DNA of 64,000 bases from Agrobacterium sp. RAC06 (GCF_001713475.1 NZ_CP016499.1:3597501-3661500), one strand, 5' to 3'. Counted from the stretch's first letter, positions 10,980-19,604 are shown. Made by a program: numbers and translations. The notes: generated by a model not told the origin, from the sequence alone.

Positions 10980-12066
10980 CATCGCTGGCACCTCCACCAG
11001 GAGGATTCCACTTTCCGTCCTAGATCAATCGCTGGTCTCCGCCGGACATGTGCCGGCGCAGGCAATTCGTGACAGCGTCACGCTTGCCCGCGCCTGCGAA
11101 GGTTTCGGCTATCACCGCTATTGGGTTTCGGAGCATCACGGCAATGCGGCCATGGCCGGATCCGCGCCCGAAGTCCTTTTGGGTGCACTTGCCATGGCGA
11201 CGCGCACGATGAGGATCGGTAGTGCTGGAGTTATACTCCCGCATTATGCACCCTTGAAGGTTGCCGAACAATTCCGTGTGCTTGAAGCGCTCGCACCTGG
11301 GCGGATCGATCTCGGGCTTGGTCGCGGTCCCGGTGCCGATCGTCAGACCGCCTATGCCTTGAGACCCGATGCTCTGGATAATCCCGTCTCCATGTCTGCG
11401 ATGGACAGCTTTCCCGCCAATGTCGAGGACACACTTGCCTTGGTTCGCGGTGAGCCACTCGGTGATGACCATGTCTTCGCCGGAGTTTTCGCACAACCCC
11501 GAGGGCCAACGGCACCTCAGCCCTGGATCCTCGGGTCAGGCAAATACTCCGCACGTCTCGCAGGCCATCTCGGGCTGCCCTTCTGCCAAGCGCATTTTTT
11601 TGGCAGCGACAGCGAAGCCTCCCAGGCAATCGGCGCGTATCGCGCAGGCTTTCGCGCCTCGCCGACCCTGACAGAACCCCTTGTCGGCATGTGCCTCATT
11701 GCTATGGCAGCGCCAACCAGTGCCGAGGCCGAGCGCCTTTTCCTCTCGTATGTCCCCTGGCGTCTCTCGAGAGATGCCGGACGCATGGTGCCGTTGCAGC
11801 AGCCCGAACACGCAATCGCAGCGGTTGTCGGCCTTGATCAGGACACGATCCAGCGTCTGCGCAAAACGGCGGTGTTCGGTACCCCCGACGAGGTTTTCGC
11901 CAGAATTGCGGGGCTCAAGACCGGTTACGAAATAGACGAGATGGTGATCCTCGCGCCGGCATATGAGCTCTCTGTTCGCATGGCCTCCTATGGCCTAATT
12001 GCGGGGATCAATCAAACACAGGCAACAGATGACCGACCGGCTCGGGCGTCCGAATTCTGGCTATGA
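10963..12066 (+). CDS. LLM-class flavin oxidoreductase, MsnO8-type
   Basis: A 367-residue luciferase-like protein of a different branch from its NtaA-type neighbours. It has the short IPLSVLDQSLV opening strand, YWVSEHHG, IGSAGVILPHYAPLKVAEQF and RIDLGLGRGPG, all typical of the MsnO8/YhbW group. Substrates of this group are generally unknown. The chosen ATG gives the standard N terminus and overlaps ribB by 17 bases, consistent with translational coupling; an in-frame ATG 72 bases earlier is possible. It adds a fourth flavin-dependent oxidase to the cluster. Confidence 0.87.
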   Translation: MLQCVDIAGTSTRRIPLSVLDQSLVSAGHVPAQAIRDSVTLARACEGFGYHRYWVSEHHGNAAMAGSAPEVLLGALAMATRTMRIGSAGVILPHYAPLKVAEQFRVLEALAPGRIDLGLGRGPGADRQTAYALRPDALDNPVSMSAMDSFPANVEDTLALVRGEPLGDDHVFAGVFAQPRGPTAPQPWILGSGKYSARLAGHLGLPFCQAHFFGSDSEASQAIGAYRAGFRASPTLTEPLVGMCLIAMAAPTSAEAERLFLSYVPWRLSRDAGRMVPLQQPEHAIAAVVGLDQDTIQRLRKTAVFGTPDEVFARIAGLKTGYEIDEMVILAPAYELSVRMASYGLIAGINQTQATDDRPARASEFWL

Positions 12067-12094
12067 CCGTCCACAAACCATCGGAGACTTCGTG

Positions 12095-12634
12095 ATGATA
12101 GAGATCGGCGCCATTCCACCAGCAACCCCCGAGCTGCCGACGATTGATCAAGGCACTTTCTGGCGCACCCTTGGCACACGTGCCACCGGAATGACGATCG
12201 TCACAGCCAGGAGCGACGAGGGACCTGTCGGATTTCTCGGCCTGTCTGCGACACACGTGGCGGCCGACCCCGCAACCATGATGGTCTCCATTGATCGCAA
12301 AACCAGCGCGCTTGCAGGCGTCCTGTCTCAGAGACACTTTGCAGTCAACTTTCTCGATGCAGCCGCTGCTCATGTCGCGACCGCGTTCGGAGGTAAGTCC
12401 GGACTGCAGAATGCCGACCGTTTCGTCGACGACGAATGGGCGACGCTTGCAACCGGCGCCCCAGCCTATTGTCGGGCTCTTGGCGTCTTCGATTGTCTCG
12501 TGGAGACCGTTGTTGAGCACGGCAACGTGTCCATCGTTATAGGAAGGGTGGTCGCGGCCTCCTCCCGCGCCGATGGCGAACCCCTCCTTTTTTTCCGCGG
12601 CAAGACGATCGAGGGCCTACGCCGGCCAGATTGA
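12095..12634 (+). CDS. Second flavin reductase domain protein
   Basis: A 179-residue split-barrel flavin reductase. Family segments are FWRTLGTRATGMTIVTA near residues 20-36, the GFLGLSATHVAADPATMMVS stretch, and a C-terminal PLLFFRGKTIEGL. The ATG at 12095 has GGAG eight bases upstream; in-frame ATGs at 11999 and 12029 fall inside the previous gene and are less likely. It is only distantly similar to the reductase at 9654, so it is not part of the tandem duplication. It probably serves the MsnO8-type or the third NtaA-type oxidase. Confidence 0.85.
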   Translation: MIEIGAIPPATPELPTIDQGTFWRTLGTRATGMTIVTARSDEGPVGFLGLSATHVAADPATMMVSIDRKTSALAGVLSQRHFAVNFLDAAAAHVATAFGGKSGLQNADRFVDDEWATLATGAPAYCRALGVFDCLVETVVEHGNVSIVIGRVVAASSRADGEPLLFFRGKTIEGLRRPD

Positions 12635-13030
12635 TTGGCTGGAAGGGCGCCTGACAGACTTTCTGTGTCAAAGTCATGCTGCGGGCTAACTGCCGTGAAC
12701 GACGTCGGTTGCAGAACTTACTGCGGCATCAGCAGCACTATCGATCTATTTGGTTTCTACTTGCGGACGTTCTGAAAGGGACGATGCAATCCTGCATGAT
12801 GTGACTATGCAGATTCTAGCAATGACACTCTATCTGCGTGCTGTTCGTTGATTAAAAAAACATCATCGCGATGCAATAAGATGCGCCAAAAGCTTCGGTT
12901 CAGCCGGAGTTCATTTTCAGTTTTCACCATGTTTATCAGCAGGAAACGTCGCTACGGTCCTCATACTGCGATGCAGCAAAGCAACATCCTCAAGGGAGGT
13001 AGGTAGCGGCTGCGAAGGAGCGCGCGTTTC
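12635..13030. promoter_or_regulatory. Intergenic region before the third NtaA-type monooxygenase
   Basis: Nearly 400 bases without a coding frame. It splits the cluster into two probable transcription units, so it should hold a promoter for the gene at 13031 and the transporter genes behind it. A short inverted repeat ATGCA-atcc-TGCAT lies near 12785-12798. An AAGGGAGGTAGG element (about 12993-13005) lies some 25 bases before the ATG, too far for an ideal ribosome binding site. No terminator is obvious. Confidence 0.5.
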
Positions 13031-14344
13031 ATGCCAACGAATATGTTTCATCTTGGATGGTTTCTGCAGGGCTCAAGCATTGGTGGCTGGGGCGATAAAT
13101 GGTCCGGAAATATTGCCAGAGAATGGATGCATCCTGGCGCCTATCTGGATCTCGCTCGTGCGATGGAGCGCGCTTGCTTTGACTATATCCTCATTGAAGA
13201 CTCGATCTATGTTGGACAAAATTGGCAGGACTCCCGCGAAATATTTCTCACCAATGGCATCAGCGTCCCACGTCAGGAACCCTCTGTCGTTGCAACCCTG
13301 ATGGCGGCTGCGACCACACGGCTTGGCATTGTTCCGACTTTGTCGACCTTTGCCTACCACCCCTATCTCACCTCTCGGATCGTCGGCACGCTCGACCAGA
13401 TCTCGCTTGGACGTGGCGGCTGGAATGTGGTGACCGGCAGCTCGGATCTGTCTGCTCAGAACTTCGGAATGGACAAGCTCGCAGACCATGATGAGCGCTA
13501 TGTCATGGCCGAAGAATACATGCAGATCTGTCAGGGACTCTGGGGGTCCTGGGAGCCGGGGGCGATCGTCGGTGATCGCGACACTGGGGTGCTTATCGAT
13601 CATAACAAGGTCCATACGATCGATTACAAGGGCAAATACTACGCCTCGCGCGGTCCACTGAATTCCGGCCCTCTCCCCCAGGGCCAACCTGTCATCGCCC
13701 AGGCCGGCGGCTCGAAGAGCGGCAAGGGATTTGCCGCGCGCTATGCCGACACCATTGTCGCGGCGCCGAAGGGCGTGGAAGCGATGAAGCAGTATCGCAA
13801 TGACGTCCGCACCGAGATGGCAGCCATCGGGCGCGACCCGGACAAATGTAAGGTTCTCTTCCTCGTCCAGCCGATTGTGACAGAGACGATGACGGAAGCC
13901 GCTGAACGTATAGCCGAGCGCAAGGCCGCATCCGAGAAATACATCGACCAGCGTCTGGCGCGATTCGGCTGGAGCACCAATCTTGACCTTTCTGGCTGCG
14001 ATCTCGACGCCCCGATCGGCGAATTTACCACCAATGGCCATCAGTCCAGTCTGGCCCAGTTCCTTGCGCGCTCATCCGGCAAGACCCTGCGTGAGGCAAT
14101 CATCGAGCATACCACCAGCGGCTATTGCGTCGACATGGTCGGCACGCCCGACAGCATTGCTAGCCAGATGGCAGAGGTCATGCAGGAGGTCGGAGGTGAC
14201 GGTTTTCTCATCGAACAACCGAATGTCAACCGGCGCACGATCGCCTCGATCACCGACGGCCTCGTCCCGGTCTTGCAGCATCGCGGACTGACACGAAAAG
14301 CCTACGCGCATGAGCAGCTACGCGACAATCTTCTGGACTTTTAG
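13031..14344 (+). CDS. LLM-class flavin monooxygenase, NtaA/SnaA/DszA family (divergent third member)
   Basis: A 437-residue relative of the duplicated pair but clearly more distant. It keeps FHLGWF at the N terminus, MERACFDYILIEDS, GRGGWNVVTGSSDLSAQNFGM, and YYASRGPLNSGPLPQGQPV followed by IAQAGGS. It has an extra loop near residues 15-30 (GSSIGGWGDKWSGN). The reaction would be FMNH2- and O2-dependent oxidation of an N- or S-containing compound, using an external reductase. It stands just upstream of two solute-binding proteins and an ABC transporter, so its substrate is probably the imported compound or its breakdown product (inference). Confidence 0.89.
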   Translation: MPTNMFHLGWFLQGSSIGGWGDKWSGNIAREWMHPGAYLDLARAMERACFDYILIEDSIYVGQNWQDSREIFLTNGISVPRQEPSVVATLMAAATTRLGIVPTLSTFAYHPYLTSRIVGTLDQISLGRGGWNVVTGSSDLSAQNFGMDKLADHDERYVMAEEYMQICQGLWGSWEPGAIVGDRDTGVLIDHNKVHTIDYKGKYYASRGPLNSGPLPQGQPVIAQAGGSKSGKGFAARYADTIVAAPKGVEAMKQYRNDVRTEMAAIGRDPDKCKVLFLVQPIVTETMTEAAERIAERKAASEKYIDQRLARFGWSTNLDLSGCDLDAPIGEFTTNGHQSSLAQFLARSSGKTLREAIIEHTTSGYCVDMVGTPDSIASQMAEVMQEVGGDGFLIEQPNVNRRTIASITDGLVPVLQHRGLTRKAYAHEQLRDNLLDF

Positions 14345-14407
14345 CATCCGCAGACACGGCTCGATCCGACATCGCCTTCCCCATCTTCATTTCCAGGGAG
14401 TTCTCTC

Positions 14408-15241
14408 ATGTCCATGCATTCGAAAACCGTATTGACTGTCGCTTCCATGCTCTTGGGAGCATTGACACTCACGGCGCGCCCGGCTTCGGCGGAAAAACTT
14501 CTCCTTGGCAACGAGGGCGTCTATCCGCCCTTCAGCATCGTTGCGTCCGACGGTTCACTCACCGGATTCGAACCGGCACTCGCACGCGAGATGTGCAAGC
14601 GCATGACTGTCGAATGCGAATTCGTGGTGATGGATTTTAAGGCGCTGATCCCGTCTATCCTGCAGGGCAAGTTCAACATCCTGGCAAGCCAGCTCTCCCC
14701 GACGCCGGAGCGCCTGGAAAAGCTCACTTATGCACTGCCGATCGTCTACAATCCGGCGACCTTCGTCGTGCGCAAGGACAGCAACCTGACCTTCACGCCA
14801 GAGGGGCTTGGCGGCAAGAACCTGAAGCTCGGCCTTCAGCGGGGCGCATCCTCGATCCCCTATGTCGAGAAGAACTTCACCGGGCTGTTCACGCCTGTCC
14901 TCTACGACAATCCCGACCAGATGCAACTCGATCTGCTTGCCGGTCGCGTTGACCTCGTCTTCGATTCCAAGATCAACTGGACGCTCGAACTGATCAACAA
15001 GCCTGAAGGCAAGGACTACATGCTTGCCGGTGGCGATCACTGGCTCGGTGATCCGGCGATCCCGGCGAACGAGCGCGGTTATAGCTGGGCCGTGCGCAAG
15101 GGTGACGAGGCGATTGTCGAGCGCATGAACGTTGCCCTGAAATCGATCATCGAAGACTGCACCTACACCAAGATCCGCAAGGAATATCTCGACATCACGA
15201 TCCTGGCCGGCGAGGAGGCCTGTGCAGCAGCGTCCGAATAG
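14408..15241 (+). CDS. ABC transporter solute-binding protein, polar amino-acid type (copy 1)
   Basis: A 277-residue periplasmic binding protein of the SBP_bac_3 family, with a signal peptide ending near ARPASAEK. The family opening is seen as LLLGNEGVYPPFSIV, followed by GFEPALAREMCKRM. Such proteins deliver amino acids, opines or related small polar nitrogen compounds to an ABC permease. GGGAG lies upstream of the ATG. It is a paralogue of the next gene; the shared sequence runs the whole length (for example VVMDFKALIPS versus IVMDFKALIPS). It precedes the two permease genes and the ATPase in the same operon. Confidence 0.9.
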   Translation: MSMHSKTVLTVASMLLGALTLTARPASAEKLLLGNEGVYPPFSIVASDGSLTGFEPALAREMCKRMTVECEFVVMDFKALIPSILQGKFNILASQLSPTPERLEKLTYALPIVYNPATFVVRKDSNLTFTPEGLGGKNLKLGLQRGASSIPYVEKNFTGLFTPVLYDNPDQMQLDLLAGRVDLVFDSKINWTLELINKPEGKDYMLAGGDHWLGDPAIPANERGYSWAVRKGDEAIVERMNVALKSIIEDCTYTKIRKEYLDITILAGEEACAAASE

Positions 15242-15288
15242 GGCGGTGCAACAGGCGCTCACCTCCGCTTTTCTCCTGTCTCCAACCA

Positions 15289-16197
15289 ATGGGAATGAAG
15301 TCCATGGGCATGCTCTCAATACAAGGCATCAGCAGGTTTTCTTCCTCCAACCGGGTCGGGGGTCGGCGACAGGCTGAGGTGCGCCGCCGTATAGGTGTCG
15401 TAGCGGGCATGATGGCCCTTCTTCTGGGCCATCTGCCTGCCGCGGCTGAAACCCTCAAGCTCGGGAACGAGGGTGTCTATCCGCCCTTCAGCATGGTCGA
15501 CGCCGCTGGAAACCTGACCGGCATCGAAGCCGATCTGGCGCGTGAGATGTGCAAGCGCATGGACGTCGAATGCGAAATCATCGTCATGGATTTCAAGGCG
15601 CTGATCCCGTCTTTGCTGCAGGGCAAGTTCGATATTCTCGTGTCGCAGGTCACGCCGACCGCCGAGCGCAAGGAGAAGATGCTGTTCAGCACCCGGATCG
15701 TCGCCAATCCGATGGTGTTTGTCCTCCCCGCGAACGGTAACTACACGATGACCAAGGAAGGGCTCACCGACAAGGGCCTGAAGATGGGGCTGCAGCGGGG
15801 CGGCGCGCACATCAAGGTGGCGCAGGACCTGTTCGGGGATGCCGTCGAATATGTCCTCTATGACAATCCCGACCAGATTCATCTCGATATGGTCGCAGGC
15901 CGCATCAACATGTCCTTCGAGGCCAAGCTGAACGTCGTTGTCGATTTTCTTGGCAAGCCGGAGGGCAAGGCCTTCGAGATCGTTGGCGAAGAATACTGGA
16001 TCGGCGAGGCCTCTGTGCCTGAAGATGAACGCGGCCTGTCCTGGGTGGCCCGAAAGGGCGAGGAAGCTCTGGTGGCCCGCATGGACACCGCCATCAAGGC
16101 GATCATGGCAGACTGCACCTACACGGCCATCCGCAAGAAATACATGGACATCGCCATTCTTCCCGAAGACGAGGCCTGCGAAGGCAAGACCAACTGA
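15289..16197 (+). CDS. ABC transporter solute-binding protein, polar amino-acid type (copy 2)
   Basis: A 302-residue paralogue of the preceding binding protein, with a longer N terminus before its signal segment (VVAGMMALLLGHLPAAAE). The start is uncertain: ATG 15289 is used, and another ATG at 15304 is in frame. Ligand-pocket regions align with copy 1 (LGNEGVYPPFSMV, YDNPDQIHLDMVAGR). Having two binding proteins for one permease pair suggests two related ligands or two affinities. Both proteins have a cysteine pair typical of amino-acid binding proteins (MCKRMDVEC). Confidence 0.88.
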   Translation: MGMKSMGMLSIQGISRFSSSNRVGGRRQAEVRRRIGVVAGMMALLLGHLPAAAETLKLGNEGVYPPFSMVDAAGNLTGIEADLAREMCKRMDVECEIIVMDFKALIPSLLQGKFDILVSQVTPTAERKEKMLFSTRIVANPMVFVLPANGNYTMTKEGLTDKGLKMGLQRGGAHIKVAQDLFGDAVEYVLYDNPDQIHLDMVAGRINMSFEAKLNVVVDFLGKPEGKAFEIVGEEYWIGEASVPEDERGLSWVARKGEEALVARMDTAIKAIMADCTYTAIRKKYMDIAILPEDEACEGKTN

Positions 16198-16239
16198 ACA
16201 CAGCCTCTTTGCTGCTCTCACGGATGAAAGGGTTCCGAC

Positions 16240-16938
16240 ATGGAAATATCATCAGCGGAGTTTTGGGGATATGTGCGCCAGATCGGCGGTGGCGCGGTCG
16301 TGACAATGCAACTCTTCGTCGCCGGATTTTCCCTGGCGCTGGTGCTGGGGACGGTGATCGGGATCATTACCCTGTCGCGGAATGTGGTGATCCAGGCCGT
16401 CTGGCGGGTGTATTCCTCGATCATCATGGGTGTCCCGTCCTTGCTTGTCATCTTCCTCCTCTATTATGGAGGAAGCGCGATCCTGACCGGCCTGTTCGGC
16501 ATGTCGCGCTCCATTGATGTCACCCCGTTCGGAGCGGGCCTCACGGCGCTCACCATCGTCTACGCGGCTTATGTCGCCGAACTGCTGCACGGCGCCGTGC
16601 GCAATCTTCCCAAGGGACAATTCGAAGCCTGCGCGGCACTCAACCTGAGTGCATTCCGGGCGTGGCGACACGTAATCCTGCCGCAGGTGGCCCGCCTTGC
16701 CTTCCCGGGGCTGGTGAACATCTGGCTGATCGTTCTCAAGGATACCCCGCTGGTGTCTCTCGCGGGTTTGAACGACCTTGTCGCCAATGCGAAAATCGCC
16801 GCCGGCGCGACCAATGAGCCTTTCGTCTTCTTCATCGCGGCGTCGCTGTTCTTCATCGTCTTCAGCGCGCTGACCATGCCATTCGCCGCCCGTATTGAAG
16901 TTCGCTTCAACCGCGGCCTAGCCAGGGTGAACACATGA
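16240..16938 (+). CDS. ABC transporter permease, polar amino-acid type
   Basis: A 232-residue inner-membrane permease of the HisM/GlnP kind. It shows the family's early helix AVVTMQLFVAGFSLALVLGT and the EAA-loop region near residues 110-150 (EACAALNLSAFRAWRHVILPQ), which contacts the ATPase. AAAGGG lies seven bases upstream of the ATG. The stop overlaps the next permease start by four bases (ATGA). It works with the second permease, the ATPase and either binding protein. Confidence 0.92.
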   Translation: MEISSAEFWGYVRQIGGGAVVTMQLFVAGFSLALVLGTVIGIITLSRNVVIQAVWRVYSSIIMGVPSLLVIFLLYYGGSAILTGLFGMSRSIDVTPFGAGLTALTIVYAAYVAELLHGAVRNLPKGQFEACAALNLSAFRAWRHVILPQVARLAFPGLVNIWLIVLKDTPLVSLAGLNDLVANAKIAAGATNEPFVFFIAASLFFIVFSALTMPFAARIEVRFNRGLARVNT

Positions 16939-17750
16939 ACGCGCTCGTGATCGACTTCGCCCTCGTCTGGGAGTCTCTGCCCGCCATGCTCAACGGGCTT
17001 TGGACGACGATGCTGGTGACCATCATCGTCCTGGTCCTCGGCCTGATCTTCTGTATCCCGCTGACGCTGGCGAGAATGTCGTCGAACCGGGTCTTCGCTC
17101 TGCCGGCGGCCTTTTTCGTGATGTTCTTCCGCGGTGCGCCGCTGCTGATCCTTCTCTATCTTGTCTATTATGGCTTTGGTCAGATCGAGGCGCTGCGCGA
17201 CGGGCCGCTTTGGTTCATCTTCGGAAGCGCATTTGCCTGCGCCGTGATCGGGCTGACGCTCAACCACCTTGCCTTCATGGTCGACGTCGTGAGGGGAAGT
17301 CTTGAGGCGGTTCCTGCCGGGCTTAGCGAAGCCTCGAATTCGCTCGGAATCGCGCCACGCGACACCTTCCGCTATATCCAGCTACCGCTGGCGATGCGGT
17401 ACGGGATCAAGGCCTACCAGAACGAAGTCGTCATGCTGACCAAAGGCACGGCCGTCATCAGCGTGATCACCATCATCGACCTGACAGCAGTCGCCAATGA
17501 GGTCTTCGAGAGAACCTACGACCCGTTTACCCCGATGCTGACAGTCGCAGCCTTCTACTGGGTTCTGGTCAACGTGATGCGGCTTGGTTTCCGCCGGCTT
17601 GAATCACACCTGAACCGTCATCACGCGGCCGAGGATGCCCGTCGCAATGAAAAGCCGGTCAAGACCATCGGCTCTCTCCTGTTCCACCCCTCCAGCTGGC
17701 TGAAAGCCAAGCGCTCGATGCTGGTGGCCCGCAAGGAGCATGCCCTATGA
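16935..17750 (+). CDS. ABC transporter permease, polar amino-acid type
   Basis: A 271-residue second permease subunit. The PAFFVMFFRGAPLLILLYLVY-like helix pair and the EAA loop (SEASNSLGIAPRDTFRYIQL, near residues 130-150) identify it. Start and stop overlap both neighbours by four bases, so the three transport genes are tightly coupled. It has about 40 extra basic residues at the C terminus beyond the last helix, of unknown role. Confidence 0.92.
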   Translation: MNALVIDFALVWESLPAMLNGLWTTMLVTIIVLVLGLIFCIPLTLARMSSNRVFALPAAFFVMFFRGAPLLILLYLVYYGFGQIEALRDGPLWFIFGSAFACAVIGLTLNHLAFMVDVVRGSLEAVPAGLSEASNSLGIAPRDTFRYIQLPLAMRYGIKAYQNEVVMLTKGTAVISVITIIDLTAVANEVFERTYDPFTPMLTVAAFYWVLVNVMRLGFRRLESHLNRHHAAEDARRNEKPVKTIGSLLFHPSSWLKAKRSMLVARKEHAL

Positions 17751-18523
17751 CCGGGGTTGCCCCTCCCCAGAACGAGCCGTCCCTGTCCTCCTCCATTGCC
17801 GTCAGCATGAAGGGCGTCGAGAAATGGTACGGCAAGTTCCGAGCGCTGAACAGAATTGATCTTGAGGTGCGACGCGGCGAGAAGATTGTGGTGTGCGGTC
17901 CCTCGGGATCCGGCAAATCCACCCTCATCCGCTGCATTAACCGCCTGGAGCCGCACGATGAGGGGTCGATCATTGTCAACGGCATCGAGCTCGACGGATC
18001 ACCAACGACCACGCAGGATGTGCGCATCGAAGTCGGTATGGTGTTTCAGCAGTTCAATCTGTTTCCCCATCTGACCATCATGGAAAACTGTACGCTTGCG
18101 CCGCGCCTGGCGCGTGGCGCGACCGTCGAAGCGGCGGAGCGCCTTGCCCGACGCTTTCTTGACCGCGTGCAGATCGGGGATCAGGCGCATAAATATCCGA
18201 GCCAGCTCTCGGGCGGACAGCAGCAGAGGGTCGCGATCGCCCGGGCCTTGTGCATGGAGCCGCGGATCATGCTGTTCGACGAACCGACCTCGTCGCTGGA
18301 CCCCGAAATGATCAAGGAGGTTCTGCAGGTCATGGAGGACCTGACCGACGACGGACTGACCATGATCTGCGTGACGCATGAAATGGGCTTTGCCCGTCGG
18401 GTCGCCAATCGATGCATCTTCATGGATAAAGGCGAAATTGTCGAAGCGGGGCCGGCCGACAGCTTTTTCGAGGCCCCGCGAAGCGAAAGGTTGAAAACCT
18501 TCCTGTCACAGGTTCTGCATTGA
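17747..18523 (+). CDS. ABC transporter ATP-binding protein, polar amino-acid type
   Basis: A 258-residue ATPase of the GlnQ/HisP class. The Walker A GPSGSGKST is near residue 50, the Q-loop in MVFQQFNLFPH near 100, the signature LSGGQQQR near 152, Walker B IMLFDEPTS near 175, and the H-loop in CVTHE. It powers the permease pair encoded just upstream. A 16-residue N-terminal extension precedes the usual start. It ends the transport operon 155 bases before the bicupin gene. Confidence 0.95.
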   Translation: MTGVAPPQNEPSLSSSIAVSMKGVEKWYGKFRALNRIDLEVRRGEKIVVCGPSGSGKSTLIRCINRLEPHDEGSIIVNGIELDGSPTTTQDVRIEVGMVFQQFNLFPHLTIMENCTLAPRLARGATVEAAERLARRFLDRVQIGDQAHKYPSQLSGGQQQRVAIARALCMEPRIMLFDEPTSSLDPEMIKEVLQVMEDLTDDGLTMICVTHEMGFARRVANRCIFMDKGEIVEAGPADSFFEAPRSERLKTFLSQVLH

Positions 18524-18678
18524 CAGTCGTCCTTTGAATGCACTGTTTGACTGCGGTCTCTTTCAAGTGTGGCTTGAGAGATTTGTACCGCACCTGAAAA
18601 CGCGAGTTCAGTTTGACATCAAGACGCTTACGCCGCAGGACTGGGCTGCCGAAAGACGGTTTAGACATGGGTGGCAGA

Positions 18679-19497
18679 ATGAGCGGTAATCATTATTTTT
18701 CGCAGGTTGGCGGTCTTCCGCCGCAGACACAGACACTCTCCAGCAAGGCGGTCTTCAAGACAGCCTATGCGGTAATCCCGAAGACGGTGATGAGCGACAT
18801 CGTCACCAGCGTCCTGCCGCATTGGGATGGAACCAGGGCATGGATCATCGCGCGCCCGTTAAGCGGCTTTGCTGAAACTTTCGCCCAGTACATCATGGAG
18901 GTCGCGTCCGGTGGCGGCAGCGTCAGGCCGGAACCGGATGCACGGGCTTCGGCGGCGATTTTCGTCGTCGAGGGCGAGGGCAAGATCGCTTATGACGGCC
19001 ACGAGCATCCGCTGCGCGCCGGTTCGTTCGCCTACCTGCCCGCGGGGGCGAAATGGACCTTCAAGAACGAAAGCGCAGCGCCGGTCCGGTTTCACTGGGT
19101 CCGCAAGGCGTTCAAGGTCGTTGATGGCTTGGAACCGCCGCCGGCCATCTTCACCCACGAAGACGATTGCGTTATGCACGCCATGCCCGATACCGAGGGC
19201 CGCTGGGCAACCACCCGGTTCATCGATCCGTCCGACGTGCGCTACGATATGCATCTCAACATCGTTACCTTCGAGCCGGGCGCCATCATTCCTTTCATGG
19301 AAACGCACATCATGGAGCACGGGCTCTATGTGCTGGAAGGCAAGGCCGTGTATCGATTGAACGAGGACTGGGTGGAGGTCGAGGCTGGCGACTATATGTG
19401 GCTCCGCTCCTTTTGCCCCCAGGCCTGTTATGCCGGCGGCCCGGGACGCTTCCGCTATCTGCTCTACAAGGACGTCAATCGCCATCCTGATTTGTGA
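18679..19497 (+). CDS. allE: (S)-ureidoglycine aminohydrolase-type bicupin
   Basis: A 272-residue two-cupin protein. The family hydrolyses (S)-ureidoglycine to (S)-ureidoglycolate and ammonia, late in purine/allantoin breakdown, using Mn2+. Cupin 1 covers residues about 65-125 and cupin 2 about 180-250. The second cupin shows the metal ligands known from the plant enzyme: E and H in METHIMEH, the second H of that motif, and Q in CPQACYAGG; the C-terminal YLLYKDVNR also matches substrate-binding residues. ATG 18679 is chosen on family fit, with 18667 also possible. No other allantoin genes lie nearby, so the enzyme may act on a related aminal from the monooxygenase cluster. Confidence 0.85.
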   Translation: MSGNHYFSQVGGLPPQTQTLSSKAVFKTAYAVIPKTVMSDIVTSVLPHWDGTRAWIIARPLSGFAETFAQYIMEVASGGGSVRPEPDARASAAIFVVEGEGKIAYDGHEHPLRAGSFAYLPAGAKWTFKNESAAPVRFHWVRKAFKVVDGLEPPPAIFTHEDDCVMHAMPDTEGRWATTRFIDPSDVRYDMHLNIVTFEPGAIIPFMETHIMEHGLYVLEGKAVYRLNEDWVEVEAGDYMWLRSFCPQACYAGGPGRFRYLLYKDVNRHPDL

Positions 19498-19524
19498 GGT
19501 GTGCCGAGCGTCCCACCTCACAAA
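19491..19524 (+). repeat. 11-bp perfect inverted repeat at the end of the bicupin gene
   Basis: The arms TTTGTGAGGTG and CACCTCACAAA enclose a 12-base loop. The gene's TGA stop lies inside the left arm. No T tract follows, so it is not a standard intrinsic terminator, but it would form a stable mRNA 3' hairpin on either strand. Confidence 0.65.
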
Positions 19525-19552
19525 TGAAGGGGCGGGCTTGTTCCGAACCTCG

Positions 19553-19604
19553 TTCGGGTGACCCAGCATGACGGAGCCAACGCATCCCATATCGGTCACC
19601 CGAA
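19553..19604. repeat. Second inverted repeat, 11-bp arms
   Basis: TTCGGGTGACC (19553-19563) is repeated inverted as GGTCACCCGAA (19594-19604) with a 30-base spacer. It lies in the gene-free stretch between the bicupin gene and the recombinase remnant. It could be the end or binding site of a lost mobile element; nothing further supports a role. Confidence 0.45.

Noticed and set aside
12635..13030. A possible riboswitch, such as an FMN element, before the third monooxygenase or ribB
   Set aside because: I looked for an FMN-type element because of ribB but found no recognisable conserved core in either intergenic region.
13073..16221. Long minus-strand frames opposite the third monooxygenase and the binding proteins
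   Set aside because: They mirror strong genes and lack start signals and domains.
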